Positions 46,907 through 55,868 are shown, counted from the stretch's first letter. The stretch: 64,000 bases of DNA from Pseudomonas hefeiensis (GCF_030687835.1 NZ_CP117449.1:2232001-2296000); one strand, 5' to 3'. Notes: generated by a model from the sequence alone, not told the origin. Numbers and translations are program-made.

Positions 46907-47101
46907 ATGAGCGAGTTAAAGTGCGCTTGCCCCGATTGCCAATGCGATGTGAACCCGCAACAGGTGTTCAATCACGATGGCGAGGCCTGTTGCAGTCAAG
47001 CCTGCGCCGAGCAACATCCAAACGGTGAACCTTGTCCGGCACCGGATTGCCATTGCGAACGCAGCGGCAAGAATGGCGGGCCAGACGTGAATGGCAATTA
47101 A
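46907..47101 (+). CDS. Bacterial metallothionein (PmtA/SmtA-like)
   Basis: A 64-residue cysteine-rich protein. Ten cysteines occur in the pattern C-x-C-x2-C-x-C (SELKCACPDCQCDV), CCSQAC, and EPCPAPDCHC. The histidine FNHDGE and a second one resemble the Pseudomonas/Synechococcus metallothionein layout that binds Zn, Cd or Cu in a single cluster. It has the short basic and glycine tail typical of Pseudomonas members. AGGAGAGCGAAT precedes the start. Role: metal storage and protection against metals or oxidants. Confidence 0.87.
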   Translation: MSELKCACPDCQCDVNPQQVFNHDGEACCSQACAEQHPNGEPCPAPDCHCERSGKNGGPDVNGN

Positions 47102-47390
47102 CTGGATGACGCGCTGGAGGAAACATTTCCGGCCCGAGATCCCATTTCACCCATATATCAATTCGGATAGCGGCCCGCTAACGATTGGCATCGCTAAAGT
47201 TGAGTATTGAACTTTTTATCGGGCGGCATTGTTTGATGGACCGTTGCAACTCGACACCGCAGTCAGAGCGTTGGATTGCATGAGCCGTTCGTCGCCGTTT
47301 GCCAGATATGTTTAAAACCTTGTCGACGCCAGGTTTTCCGAATACTACGAGCCAGCGGGTTCGCAAACATCAGCTAACGAGGTGAATGAA

Positions 47391-47705
47391 ATGGCTAACA
47401 CAGGAAATAAGAATCCTGGCAATTTCGCTAACGATCGTGAAAAGGCATCGCAAGCGGGGAAGAAAGGCGGCCACGCGTCTGGTGGTAACTTCGCGAATAA
47501 TCCGCAACGAGCATCCGAGGCCGGGCGCAAGGGCGGCCAAGCCTCGGGTGGGAACTTCGCCAATGACCCCGAACGTGCAGCCGCAGCGGGCCGAAAAGGC
47601 GGCCAAGCCTCGGGCGGCAATTTTGCCAAAGATCCTGAGCGGGCCTCCGAGGCCGGTCGAAAAGGCGGTCAGGCATCCGGCGGCAATGTTACCAACGAAC
47701 GTTAG
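47391..47705 (+). CDS. KGG-repeat stress protein
   Basis: A 104-residue glycine-rich protein built of about four KGG units: KKGGHASGGNFANN, RKGGQASGGNFAND, RKGGQASGGNFAKD, RKGGQASGGNVTNE. Each spans about 22 residues (66 bp). This is the KGG (stress-induced acidophilic repeat) family, related to Con-10 and B. subtilis GsiB, highly hydrophilic and probably disordered, and expressed under general stress in other bacteria. I chose ATG 47391 (MANTGNKNPG), 9 bases after GAGG. It precedes the Mn catalase gene. Confidence 0.87.
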   Translation: MANTGNKNPGNFANDREKASQAGKKGGHASGGNFANNPQRASEAGRKGGQASGGNFANDPERAAAAGRKGGQASGGNFAKDPERASEAGRKGGQASGGNVTNER

Positions 47706-48037
47706 CCAGTTTCCGAAGCGGCTGGAAAAGGCACTGAAAACAGCCAGGATGATGGGCGCAACTCTTAATATCCAATGACCTCGAGGGCCCTATGTTAATA
47801 GCATGGGGCCTGGTGGATTTATATATATCGGGGCTCGTGGCGATTAATATTCGCCAGGCGTAAGCGGCCTATAACCTGTTCAGTTTCCGGGCATTTCTGC
47901 AAGTGCGCCTTAGTCATTACCGCTCGTCTCGTTTATTAAATAAAAGATAAATTTTAATTGTTTAACTTCTTCAGATTTTCTGTGGGCCTGCCCCGACAGT
48001 GTCCCCTTGGCTTGTGTCCTGAACGAGGAGTTTCATC
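47706..48037. other. A+T-rich intergenic region upstream of the Mn catalase gene
   Basis: 332 bases with no gene. It contains GGCGATTAATATTCGCC (about 47839-47855), a small palindrome, and an A+T-rich tract at 47935-47965, which together with the ribosome site AACGAGGAGT mark the catalase promoter region. I could not identify a confident sigma-38 or sigma-24 promoter by eye. Confidence 0.45.
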
Positions 48038-48919
48038 ATGTTCTTACATAACAAACGACTGCAGTACACCGTGCGTGTCGCCGAGCCTAACCCAGGGCTG
48101 GCTAATCTGTTGCTTGAGCAGTTCGGCGGTGCCCAGGGCGAGTTGGCGGCGGCGTCGCGCTACTTCACCCAGGCCCTGTCCGAGGATGATCCCGGCCGCA
48201 AGGATCTATTGATGGACATTGCCACCGAAGAACTCAGCCATCTGGAGGTGATCGGCTCGATCATCGTGATGCTCAATAAAGGGGCCAAGGGCAGAATGGC
48301 CGAGGGTGTGGAAAAGGAAGGCCAGTTGTACCGGGACATCAACGGCGCCGGTAACGACTCTCACATCACCAGCCTGCTTTATGGAGCCGGTTCCCCGCTG
48401 ACCAATTCGGCCGGGGTACCTTGGACAGCTGCTTACGTCGACACCATAGGCGAGCCGACAGCGGATATGCGCTCGAACATCGCCGCCGAAGCACGGGCGA
48501 AAATCATCTATGAGCGCCTGATGAACCTCACCGATGATCCTGGGGTAAAGGAAGCGCTGGGCTTTTTGATGACCCGTGAGATCGCTCACCAAATGTCCTT
48601 CGAAAAAGCCCTGCACTCGATCCAGCCGAATTTCCCTCAAGGTAAATTGCCCGGCATGCCAGAGTTCACCAACGTGTACTTCAACATGTCCCAAGGCGAG
48701 CCTTCGGTGCGTGGCCCATGGAACCAGGGCGAGGCGTGGGAATTCGTCGAGAATCCAACGCCGGCGGTGGATGGCGGTGATGGTTTGGCGAGTGTGCAAC
48801 TGAGTAAAAAAGACGAAGCACTGCTGAGGGACATGAAGGCGCGCACCCTGTCCAACCCGGAAAGCGACCCCATGACAGGTGCCGACTTGGGTTCAGGGAT
48901 GCAAGGTGACAAACTGTAG
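48038..48919 (+). CDS. katN: Manganese catalase
   Basis: A 293-residue non-heme di-manganese catalase. The ferritin-like four-helix core has Mn-ligand glutamates and histidines in QGELAAASRYFTQAL, ATEELSHLEVIGSIIVML, AEARAKIIYERLMNL and TREIAHQMSFEKALHS. It degrades hydrogen peroxide without heme. AACGAGGAG precedes the start. It lies in a stress cluster with metallothionein and KGG protein. Genome-typical heme catalases are elsewhere. Confidence 0.95.
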   Translation: MFLHNKRLQYTVRVAEPNPGLANLLLEQFGGAQGELAAASRYFTQALSEDDPGRKDLLMDIATEELSHLEVIGSIIVMLNKGAKGRMAEGVEKEGQLYRDINGAGNDSHITSLLYGAGSPLTNSAGVPWTAAYVDTIGEPTADMRSNIAAEARAKIIYERLMNLTDDPGVKEALGFLMTREIAHQMSFEKALHSIQPNFPQGKLPGMPEFTNVYFNMSQGEPSVRGPWNQGEAWEFVENPTPAVDGGDGLASVQLSKKDEALLRDMKARTLSNPESDPMTGADLGSGMQGDKL

Positions 48920-48962
48920 GAAACCGGCGAGGGGGCCTGGCTCCTTCGCCTGAAAATTGCGC

Positions 48963-48992
48963 TTGATCGTCCCTGTCGTTGCGGGGACGATC
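48963..48992 (+). terminator. Hairpin after the Mn catalase gene
   Basis: TTGATCGTCCC / GGGGACGATCAG with a short loop, about 44 bases after the stop. It is not followed by a long T tract. Confidence 0.5.
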
Positions 48993-49027
48993 AGGCATGA
49001 CCTGGCACAAACCAGTAAGGATGTTCG

Positions 49028-49957
49028 ATGGACCAGCCCACCTCCCGGATCCGATCGCCCTGGCGTACCTGGCTGGATCCTGTGCAAAACAACCTGCTGC
49101 TGGGGGTGAGCTTCTGGCTGGGGCTGGTGGTGGTCGCCGCGTTACTGCTCTACAGCGGTTACAACGCATTGGTAGGGGCCGACCGTCATAATCTGGGGTA
49201 TGCGGTACTGGGCGGCACCGCCGGTTTTGCCGCCACCGCCCTGGGCGCGTTGATGGCGGTGGTGCTGCGGGATATCTCCTCGCGCACCCAGGACATCATG
49301 CTCGGTTTCGCCGCCGGCATGATGCTCGCCGCCAGTTCGTTTTCGCTGATCCTGCCGGGTATCGAAGCGGCACAAAATATCGTTGGCAATCAGTTGCTCG
49401 CCGCGTTTGTCGTGGTGCTCGGCCTGGGCCTGGGCGTGGCCCTGATGATCGGCCTTGACCGGTTCGTGCCCCACGAACACGAAGTGAGTGGCCGGCGCGG
49501 TCCGCAATCGGAACGCATCAACCGTGTCTGGTTGTTCGTACTCGCCATCACCTTGCACAACTTGCCCGAAGGCATGGCCATCGGCGTGAGTTTTGCCAAT
49601 GGTGATCTGAGGGTCGGCATGCCCCTGACCACCGCCATTGCGATTCAGGACATCCCCGAAGGACTTGCCATCGCCATGGCGCTGCGGGTCACCGGGATCA
49701 GCGCGCTGCGTGCTGCGTTGATCGCGGTGGGCTCGGGACTGATGGAGCCGCTGGGCGCGGTGATCGGGCTGGGCATGTCCTCGGGCGTGGCTGTGGCGTA
49801 TCCCATCAGCCTGGGGTTGGCGGCGGGGGCCATGATCTTTGTGGTGTCTCACGAAGTGATTCCGGAAACCCACCGCAACGGCCACGAAACGCCCGCCACG
49901 CTGGGGTTGATGATGGGGTTTGCGGTGATGATGTTTCTCGACACGGCACTGGGTTAG
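49028..49957 (+). CDS. ZIP family metal transporter (ZupT/GufA-like)
   Basis: A 309-residue membrane protein with about eight helices. Paired metal-binding motifs are ITLHNLPEGMAIGVSFANGD (about residue 178) and IAIQDIPEGLAIAMAL (about 206), the HNxPEG and DxPEG hallmarks of ZIP TM4 and TM5. A long cytoplasmic His-containing loop (DRFVPHEHEVSGRRG) is present. It transports Zn or other divalent cations into the cytosol. It neighbours the Mn catalase gene, so Mn supply is an attractive but unproven role. Confidence 0.92.
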   Translation: MDQPTSRIRSPWRTWLDPVQNNLLLGVSFWLGLVVVAALLLYSGYNALVGADRHNLGYAVLGGTAGFAATALGALMAVVLRDISSRTQDIMLGFAAGMMLAASSFSLILPGIEAAQNIVGNQLLAAFVVVLGLGLGVALMIGLDRFVPHEHEVSGRRGPQSERINRVWLFVLAITLHNLPEGMAIGVSFANGDLRVGMPLTTAIAIQDIPEGLAIAMALRVTGISALRAALIAVGSGLMEPLGAVIGLGMSSGVAVAYPISLGLAAGAMIFVVSHEVIPETHRNGHETPATLGLMMGFAVMMFLDTALG

Positions 49958-50206
49958 CAGGCTGTCGAGCACTGGACCCACGAAGGTTTTAGCGAGATCG
50001 GAATCGGGCCTGGCGAACGCGTCAGCGCCCGATTTTTTGTGCCCGCAAACAAACCAGCGGCCTGTGATACCGCGCGGCGTCCCGCAGTGAAACTCGTTTG
50101 AACTACGCCTCAACCTGCTCCGTCATCTGTACTGAGAGGCACGTAGTCGGGCACCCCCTCGGGGCTTCCCGGTATCGAGTATTCGTCACGGAGGCGATGG
50201 ACAGAC
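49958..50206. other. Intergenic region upstream of the membrane/DUF3618 trio
   Basis: About 250 bases. An imperfect repeat with GGGCACCCCCTCGGGGCTTCCCGG (about 50149-50172) lies near the next gene. No gene or REP. Confidence 0.4.
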
Positions 50207-50860
50207 ATGACTATCCCGGACAACAACCCCGAGCGAGAAAACGGCACCTCGGGCCCGACCCGGCCCGAGGATCACCTGAACCACATCAAGGAGGACGTAA
50301 GCGAGGCCATCGGCAGCGCTCGTGAGCAGGCCGATGCGCAGTTCGGCCAATACCGCGATACGGCGGCGGATCAGATCGATGCACTGGCGCGCGGGGCCAA
50401 ATCGGCCGTGTCGGAGATTGAGGCCAGCGACACCCTGGGCCTGTCCCACTATTTGGCAGACATGGCCGATTCAATGAGCGGCCTGTCCAGCAAATTACGC
50501 CACATGAGCGCCGAGCAATTGCTGCATGACGGTTCTCGACTGGCTCGGGAAAACCCGGGACTGTTCCTGGCCGGCAGCGTAGCGGTGGGTTTCGGTCTGT
50601 CGCGGTTTCTGAAGGCCGGCAGCTCGCCTGTCCCGGCCGAAGCAGTCGATCCCGCCGCCGGCCACTCAAGCCCGCCAAGCGGAGGATTTGCCGCCCGTGG
50701 ACCCTTTGATCCGAACCCTGATCCCATCGGCCCTGGCAGTAACACCGCCAGTGGCCTGGCCACCGGCATTACTCCCGCTTCGCCCAGTACCCAGGACCAT
50801 CCCAGTGATGCCGCTACCGGCTCGTTGCCCGGTTCGGCCAATACCCGAGGAGAATTGTAA
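50207..50860 (+). CDS. Hypothetical protein of a three-gene membrane stress operon
   Basis: A 217-residue protein. Residues 1-60 are hydrophilic, with coiled-coil-like heptads (SEAIGSAREQADAQFGQYRDTAADQIDALARGAKSAVSEI). A helical hairpin segment follows (ARENPGLFLAGSVAVGFGLSRFLKAG, one membrane span). The C terminus is Pro, Gly and Ser rich. It resembles nutrient-deprivation-induced proteins found with DUF3618 genes in proteobacteria. It overlaps the next gene by one base (TAATG) so the three genes form an operon. Function not known. Confidence 0.7.
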   Translation: MTIPDNNPERENGTSGPTRPEDHLNHIKEDVSEAIGSAREQADAQFGQYRDTAADQIDALARGAKSAVSEIEASDTLGLSHYLADMADSMSGLSSKLRHMSAEQLLHDGSRLARENPGLFLAGSVAVGFGLSRFLKAGSSPVPAEAVDPAAGHSSPPSGGFAARGPFDPNPDPIGPGSNTASGLATGITPASPSTQDHPSDAATGSLPGSANTRGEL

Positions 50861-51291
50861 TGAACCGACCAGACCCAGATATTCAGCGTCCCGTCGGGAC
50901 GTCGATGCCCGATAACGATGCTTCGGTGGTGGGGTTGTTGAAGCAATTGACCCATGAAGTCCCCTCGCTCTTTACCAAGGAGCTGGCGCTGGCCAAGGCC
51001 GAATTCCAAGCGAGCCTGAACACTTTGAAAGCGGGTATCGCCGGGGTGGCTGGTGGGGCGATCGTGCTTCTGGCCGGTTTTATCATCCTGTTGATGGCGG
51101 TGGTCTATGGCTTGAGCACGATCATGCAGCCCTGGCTCGCGGCGTTGATCGTCGGCGGGGTGGTCATGATCATCGGTTTTATCATGGTGCAGTCGGGCAA
51201 GAAGCAATTCGAACCCTCCCACTTCAAGCCTGACCGAACGCTCGATGCGCTGAACAAAGACCAGCAAGCCCTGCGGAGGAAAGTCTCATGA
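50860..51291 (+). CDS. Holin-X (YqjE-like) family membrane protein
   Basis: A 143-residue protein with two strong membrane helices (AGGAIVLLAGFIILLMAVVYG and WLAALIVGGVVMIIGFIMVQ). They follow an amphipathic stretch, SVVGLLKQLTHEVPSLFTKELALAKAEF, which is the phage-holin superfamily III (Actinobacterial Holin-X, PF07332) signature. In proteobacteria these are not phage lysis proteins but occur with DUF883 or DUF3618 stress genes. It starts at the TAATG overlap with the upstream gene and overlaps the next gene by ATGA. Confidence 0.8.
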   Translation: MNRPDPDIQRPVGTSMPDNDASVVGLLKQLTHEVPSLFTKELALAKAEFQASLNTLKAGIAGVAGGAIVLLAGFIILLMAVVYGLSTIMQPWLAALIVGGVVMIIGFIMVQSGKKQFEPSHFKPDRTLDALNKDQQALRRKVS

Positions 51292-52088
51292 AGGATCAAT
51301 TCACAACCGAATCCCAAAAGAGCCCGGAAACCATCGAGCGCGAGATCGACGAGCAACGGGCCCACATCAGCCATATCGTCGATGCCCTGGGCAGCAAGTT
51401 CACGCCGGGACAGATGCTCGACCAGGCGCTGACTCTGGTCAAAGGCAACGGGTCGCAGTTTTTCGGCAACCTGGGCACCACTGTGCGCAATAACCCGGTG
51501 CCCACCGTGCTGACCACGGTGGGGTTGTGCTGGCTGATGCTCGGACAGAACCATCCTCCACGTGTTGGCTATCGCGTCGGCCCGGACCAGGATGCCAGCG
51601 GCTGGAGCGAAGGGCTTGCCGGTGGCCTGGACAGCGCCAAGGAGCATCTGCACAGCACCACGGATTCGTTGCGCGACGGGTTTCATCATCTCAAGGACAA
51701 GGCTTCGCATCTGGCCGACGGTTTGGGTGCCAGCGCCAGTCATGCCCGAAGCAAAGCTCATGAGACGGGTGAGCGCATGGCCCATGGCTCGCAGGACCTG
51801 GGTGATCAATTCAGCCGTCTGCTCAAGGAACAACCGTTGATGATGGCGGCGGCGGGAATTGCTCTGGGTGCCATGCTCGGCGCCGCGCTGCCCAGTACCG
51901 CCACTGAACAGCGGGTGATGGGCAAGACCAGCGCCGATCTGGCCGACAAGGCCAGGCAAGCGGCCCGCGAGGGCTATGCAACGGTGCGCGATAGCGTGAG
52001 CAAAACGACCGAGCATCGTGACGAAGCCTCACCGCGTGCTCAGGCGCGTTCCGCTACGGACCTGTCTGACGGGCTGGGCACTTCATAA
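51288..52088 (+). CDS. DUF3618 domain protein
   Basis: A 266-residue protein. The N-terminal DUF3618 motif is SPETIEREIDEQRAHISHIVDALGSKFTPGQMLDQAL. One membrane span is near VRNNPVPTVLTTVGLCWLML, and a helical region with repeated AxxLxDGxxA-type heptads follows (SAKEHLHSTTDSLRDGFHHLKDKASHLADG). A second short hydrophobic span is at QPLMMAAAGIALGAMLGAALP. It is the last gene of the three-gene operon, overlapping by ATGA. DUF3618 proteins are tied to osmotic and general stress in other proteobacteria (known loosely). Confidence 0.82.
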   Translation: MKDQFTTESQKSPETIEREIDEQRAHISHIVDALGSKFTPGQMLDQALTLVKGNGSQFFGNLGTTVRNNPVPTVLTTVGLCWLMLGQNHPPRVGYRVGPDQDASGWSEGLAGGLDSAKEHLHSTTDSLRDGFHHLKDKASHLADGLGASASHARSKAHETGERMAHGSQDLGDQFSRLLKEQPLMMAAAGIALGAMLGAALPSTATEQRVMGKTSADLADKARQAAREGYATVRDSVSKTTEHRDEASPRAQARSATDLSDGLGTS

Positions 52089-52252
52089 AGTGAACCAGGA
52101 TACCTGGCGCAGGGTTGCCAACGCCTGTGCCGGGTTGCTGTCGAGTCTGACCGTGGCCAAAGTCCCATGACCGGCCGGCGCGGTGCACACGTCGTCCCTG
52201 GACGGGGCGGCGGCTGATTGGCAGTTCGAGCAATTCCCGCGGTTTTGAACTG

Positions 52253-52280
52253 CCATCGCGAGCAAACCCGCTCCCACAGT
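52253..52280 (+). repeat. Single REP palindrome
   Basis: CATCGCGAGCAAACCCGCTC plus CCACAG, a lone copy downstream of the DUF3618 gene. Confidence 0.75.
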
Positions 52281-52363
52281 GGTTTTGTGTATTCCCTCTA
52301 AGCCCCTGTTTCTCGCGACCTATACTCAACCCGTGGATGACTTGACCCTGGGATGGCGCAATC

Positions 52364-53383
52364 GTGCTGCGTACACTGATGCTGGCCGTTTTGTTGGTTC
52401 TGGCGGGGTGCGCCACGTCGCCGCGCGAGCAGCAGGTCGCCACCGTGGCGGTTTCCCAGGACACCTGGCGGCAGGTTGACCGGCAGATCGTCGCCGCGTC
52501 GAAAAGCGCTATTGAACAGGCCGGGCTCTACGCCCGCGGCTCGATGGAGCATTGGCGGCGGCTGGTATACGAACGGACCGAGATTCAATTCATCCCCTGG
52601 TTCAGCAGCTACTGGACCCAGGAATGGCTGGCGGTGAAGGTCAGTTGGTATGCCGCCAGTGCCGAAGGCGAAGAGGACGCCGCAGCCAGGCGCTTGGCGA
52701 TATATCTGCAAGAGCAATACCGCGAGCAGGTGCTGGCACCCGTCGCGGTGGAGATCGACCCGGAGGCGATCAGGGCCAACGCGACGGGTTATTACGTGCG
52801 GCTGCTCAATCAACAGGTTCAAGCGATAGCACAACGGCATCGAATCCCGCCGGAGCTGATGAGCCGGCGTTTGCACGGCATTCCTGCCATCAGCTTGGGT
52901 CCGCCAGCGGCGCGTAACGCCTCGCTGTATGAGATGGCGCATACCGAGCCGCTCAATACACTGCCGGCCTACGCCGCGCTGATCGATCACGTCAACAAGG
53001 CCGCCATCACAGGTTCAGGGCCATCGGATGCGGTGATCGCCACGGTGGCAGAACGCACCAGTGAAAAGATCGAAGCGCAATTCGCCACGCGAGGTGCGGC
53101 CGGGGCGGCGGCAGCCGTGGCCGGGAAAGCGGCGGGGGCGTTGATTTCAGTTGGCGTGGCGGGGATTCGCGCGATCATTCATGAGGGCGAGCGTCCGGAA
53201 ATGGAAACGCAGATCCGCAAGAGCCTGAGCGCCGCGTTCGACGAAGCCTGGTTCCAGTCGCTCAAACATCCCCTCAGCGGAGTGATGGCACCGGTGTACT
53301 ACCTGGCGGAGGAAATCGAAGGCAGCCTGGTGGCGGCGGACCTGGCCAATCGGGCGGTGGAGTTGCCAGTCATCAAGCCGTGA
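52364..53383 (+). CDS. Putative outer-membrane lipoprotein, unknown family
   Basis: A 339-residue lipoprotein. The signal peptide MLRTLMLAVLLVLAGC (GTG start at 52364) ends in a lipobox at Cys16. The mature part is mostly helical and lacks conserved cysteines or a known motif. A Gly/Ala-rich hydrophobic patch (AAGAAAAVAGKAAGALISVGVAGIRAII) at about residues 244-271 may be a membrane-active helix. The start is set by the signal peptide; no strong ribosome site precedes the GTG. I do not recognise the family. Confidence 0.65.
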   Translation: MLRTLMLAVLLVLAGCATSPREQQVATVAVSQDTWRQVDRQIVAASKSAIEQAGLYARGSMEHWRRLVYERTEIQFIPWFSSYWTQEWLAVKVSWYAASAEGEEDAAARRLAIYLQEQYREQVLAPVAVEIDPEAIRANATGYYVRLLNQQVQAIAQRHRIPPELMSRRLHGIPAISLGPPAARNASLYEMAHTEPLNTLPAYAALIDHVNKAAITGSGPSDAVIATVAERTSEKIEAQFATRGAAGAAAAVAGKAAGALISVGVAGIRAIIHEGERPEMETQIRKSLSAAFDEAWFQSLKHPLSGVMAPVYYLAEEIEGSLVAADLANRAVELPVIKP

Positions 53384-53391
53384 CGGGCGGC

Positions 53392-53586
53392 TCATTCTGC
53401 CCCGAGGGTGACGCGGCAACCCTTGCGATGGCGGATCTGTTCGTCCGAGGGGCGTTCCTTGATGAATTCGAAGCGCGGCTCACCTTCGCTGTAAATCACC
53501 AGCCAGCCCCATTCCAGTTCATTTTCATCCTGCCCGGGCTTGGGGGGCGAGGCCCACCAGGGTTCTTTCTGCATGATCTGACGCAT
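53392..53586 (-). CDS. Small hypothetical protein
   Basis: A 64-residue protein: MRQIMQKEPWWASPPKPGQDENELEWGWLVIYS ... RVTLGAE. A clear AGGAGACATCG ribosome site precedes the ATG and the sequence is unlike a random frame (Trp-rich N terminus). No membrane segment. Convergent with the lipoprotein gene. Confidence 0.55.
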   Translation of the reverse strand: MRQIMQKEPWWASPPKPGQDENELEWGWLVIYSEGEPRFEFIKERPSDEQIRHRKGCRVTLGAE

Positions 53587-53663
53587 CGATGTCTCCTGCC
53601 GATTGATCCCTTCAACTATAGACCGCTCGATTTGATGACAAGCGCCCGTGAAATCTCATGAAT

Positions 53664-53753
53664 TGTGTGGGGGCAAGGCTTGCCCGCGAAGCAGGCAATT
53701 CGGTTCGAGATAGACCGCGTTACCTTCATCGCGAGCAAGCTTTGCTCCCACAG
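53664..53753. repeat. REP pair (REPIN)
   Basis: GTGTGGGGGCAAGGCTTGCCCGC on the left and TCGCGAGCAAGCTTTGCTCCCACA on the right. It lies upstream of the glutaminase gene. Confidence 0.75.
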
Positions 53754-53864
53754 ATCCTCTGGCAACAGACATGCTGGGCTATTGAGTGTGCTCTGATCGC
53801 CCCCATCAGCGTCTAGCGTCTGTATCCCCGCACTCGAACGGGGAATGACCGGACCCATGCGCAC

Positions 53865-54773
53865 ATGCAAGCATTGTTGAACGAGATCCTCGATGCGGTT
53901 CGCCCCCTGATAGGTCAGGGCAAGGTGGCCGACTACATTCCAGCCCTGGGCACCGTTGCGGCCAATCAGTTGGGCATCGCCGTCTACGGCAACGACGGCG
54001 AGATGTATTGCTCAGGCGACGCTGAAACGCCGTTTTCGGTGCAGAGTATTTCCAAGGTTTTCAGCCTGGCGCAGGCCATTGGCCATTCCGGCGAGGCAAT
54101 CTGGGAGCGATTGGGCCATGAGCCGTCCGGCCAGCCCTTCAATTCTTTGGTGCAACTGGAGTTCGAACGCGGTCGGCCGCGCAACCCGTTCATCAACGCC
54201 GGTGCCTTGGTGATCTGCGACATCAACCAGTCGCGTTTCGCCGCACCAGCTCTTTCGATGCGCGATTTCGTACGACGCCTGTCGGGCAATCCGCAGGTCA
54301 TGGTGGACGGCAAGGTCGCTGAGTCGGAATACCAGCACCGCGCCCGCAATGCGGCGATGGCCTACCTGATGCAGTCCTTCGGTAATTTTCATAACGATGT
54401 GGAAGCGGTGCTGCGCAGCTATTTCAGTCACTGCGCATTGCGTATGAGCTGCATCGACCTGGCCCGGGCATTTTGCTTTCTGGCCAACGACGGGTTCTGC
54501 AAACACAGCGGCGAACAGATCTTGAGTGCCCGCCAGACCCAGCAGGTCAATTCCATCATGGCCACCAGTGGGCTGTACGATGAGGCCGGCAATTTTGCCT
54601 ATCGCGTTGGCCTGCCGGGCAAGAGCGGGGTGGGCGGCGGGATTGTTGCCGTGGTGCCGGGGCGTTTCACGGTGTGCGTCTGGTCGCCGGAACTCAACGT
54701 TGCCGGCAATTCCCTGGCGGGCATGGCGGCGCTGGAATTGCTCAGCCAACGGATCGGCTGGTCAGTGTTTTAA
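53865..54773 (+). CDS. glsA: Glutaminase (serine-dependent beta-lactamase-like family)
   Basis: Hydrolyses glutamine to glutamate and ammonia. The 302-residue protein has the glutaminase core: [22 protein letters not shown], the catalytic SxxK in [15 protein letters not shown] (Ser61-x-x-Lys64), PFINAGALV, and a C-terminal [14 protein letters not shown]. The cytoplasmic enzyme has no signal peptide. The start has no strong ribosome site. It is followed by a bidirectional terminator and a convergent gene. Confidence 0.94.
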   Translation: MQALLNEILDAVRPLIGQGKVADYIPALGTVAANQLGIAVYGNDGEMYCSGDAETPFSVQSISKVFSLAQAIGHSGEAIWERLGHEPSGQPFNSLVQLEFERGRPRNPFINAGALVICDINQSRFAAPALSMRDFVRRLSGNPQVMVDGKVAESEYQHRARNAAMAYLMQSFGNFHNDVEAVLRSYFSHCALRMSCIDLARAFCFLANDGFCKHSGEQILSARQTQQVNSIMATSGLYDEAGNFAYRVGLPGKSGVGGGIVAVVPGRFTVCVWSPELNVAGNSLAGMAALELLSQRIGWSVF

Positions 54774-54783
54774 CGCCCAAACA

Positions 54784-54818
54784 AAGGGCCCGTTCCAATC
54801 AGGAACGGGCCCTTGGTT
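54784..54818. terminator. Bidirectional terminator between glsA and a hypothetical gene
   Basis: AAGGGCCCGTTCC / GGAACGGGCCCTT with loop AATCA, flanked by A and T runs on the two sides. Confidence 0.9.
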
Positions 54819-54828
54819 TTAAGCGCGA

Positions 54829-55158
54829 TCAGCAGAGGCGGTCGATGACCCGAACCTCGGAGGTATTGTGCATCGACTGCCACGCCTGGGTCAGCGTTTG
54901 CAACACGGGCCCCATGAAGTCTTTGTCGGCTGCGGCCTTCTTGCCTACGTAGCCCTGGCCGCGACGATACATCTTCAGCCGGGCACACAGGTCTTGCCGG
55001 TTCTTCTCGAATTCGTCTTCCTGGGTGAACGGCGACAGGCAGTCCATATGGACCTGGCCATTCTTGCTGATCCACAGGATGTGGCTGTCCAGGGTGTCTT
55101 TGTGCGCTGCGAACATGCGAGCCAGTTCATCAATAGATGGTTGATTATTCAGATTCAT
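54829..55158 (-). CDS. Conserved hypothetical protein
   Basis: A 109-residue soluble protein: MNLNNQPSIDELARMFAAHKDTLDSHILWISKNGQVHMDCLSPFTQEDEFEKNRQDLCARLKMYRRGQGYVGKKAAADKDFM. It has three cysteines, no signal peptide and no membrane span. It is not an MvaT/H-NS protein, despite its size. Adjacency with glutaminase seems to be shared in pseudomonads as I recall. AAGGGGCTTACAC precedes the ATG. Function unknown. Confidence 0.65.
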   Translation of the reverse strand: MNLNNQPSIDELARMFAAHKDTLDSHILWISKNGQVHMDCLSPFTQEDEFEKNRQDLCARLKMYRRGQGYVGKKAAADKDFMGPVLQTLTQAWQSMHNTSEVRVIDRLC

Positions 55159-55868
55159 GTGTAAGCCCCTTGACCATTTGGTTGATCTGTCTGGTGGTTC
55201 GCAAAACTTCGCTTCTTTCGGTAAGTGCCTGCCCAGTGCTGTATGGCTAGCACCGAAACCAGGCCGTCAGCGCTCGTCCGTCGTACTTCGACGGGGTCGT
55301 GCATCGGTTGTGTAGTGTTATCGAAGGGCTGCTACGCAAATGCGTTACAACGAAGAGAAACAGCGAAAAACCTTCAGGCATTGTCAACTTTGAGGGTCGA
55401 CCACGCGCGTCATGAGGATTGATCGCCGACGTTTCTCGTCCTTGTCACCGGACGGTCATGCCAGGTCAGCACCTTCAATCTGCCTTGTGGGCAGTCCCTT
55501 ATCCAAAAAACAGCTCGGCGGTCAGACGAGCTTGCTCAAGCATTTACCTGTACTCCCGATCGGGGAGACGTCCGCATCATGCAAGGCCAAATCGGAGGCG
55601 TCAACGGTTTTGTAGTGAATATTTTTAAGCACTACATATTGTCGGACAAAATGGTTTGGGTATGAAAAATTGGCGAAAGGGTGCGTAGGGCGGTCGTTGT
55701 GGCGAGGGGATCTGTGGGAGCAAGGCTTGCCCGCGATTGAGGTGACGCGGTCTACCTGAAACCGAGTCGCTTGCATCGCGGGCAAGCCTTGCTCCCACAG
55801 GGGCATGCTCGACAGGACAGTGTTGCTCCCACAGTGGGCATGTTCGACAGGACTGTGTGAGCCCGTGC
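55159..55868. other. Long intergenic region with REPIN, no identified gene
   Basis: About 710 bases, one of the larger gene-free stretches. It has a REPIN at 55697-55803 with an extra partial repeat to about 55845 (TGCTCCCACAGTGGGCATGTTCGACAGG). A TAGTG...CACTA inverted repeat (about 55613-55634) lies before it. The remaining part (55160-55600) is a plausible promoter region for the minus-strand gene that starts at 55158. I see no coding frame with a ribosome site worth calling, nor tRNA or rRNA. Confidence 0.5.
55697..55803. repeat. REPIN joined to the end of a GTGGCGAGGGGAT repeat
   Basis: TGTGGCGAGGGGAT on the left, as in the 16733 element, is directly followed by CTGTGGGAGCAAGGCTTGCC and, at the other end, GGGCAAGCCTTGCTCCCACA. 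The right end of the host repeat is not obvious here. Confidence 0.7.

Noticed and set aside
50860..51291. Prophage holin
   Set aside because: It is Holin-X/YqjE-like and lies in a DUF3618 stress operon, with no lysin or phage structural genes in the window.
54829..55158. MvaT/H-NS-type regulator
   Set aside because: The size and position invited it, but the sequence lacks the MvaT N-terminal coiled coil and the C-terminal DNA-binding motif.
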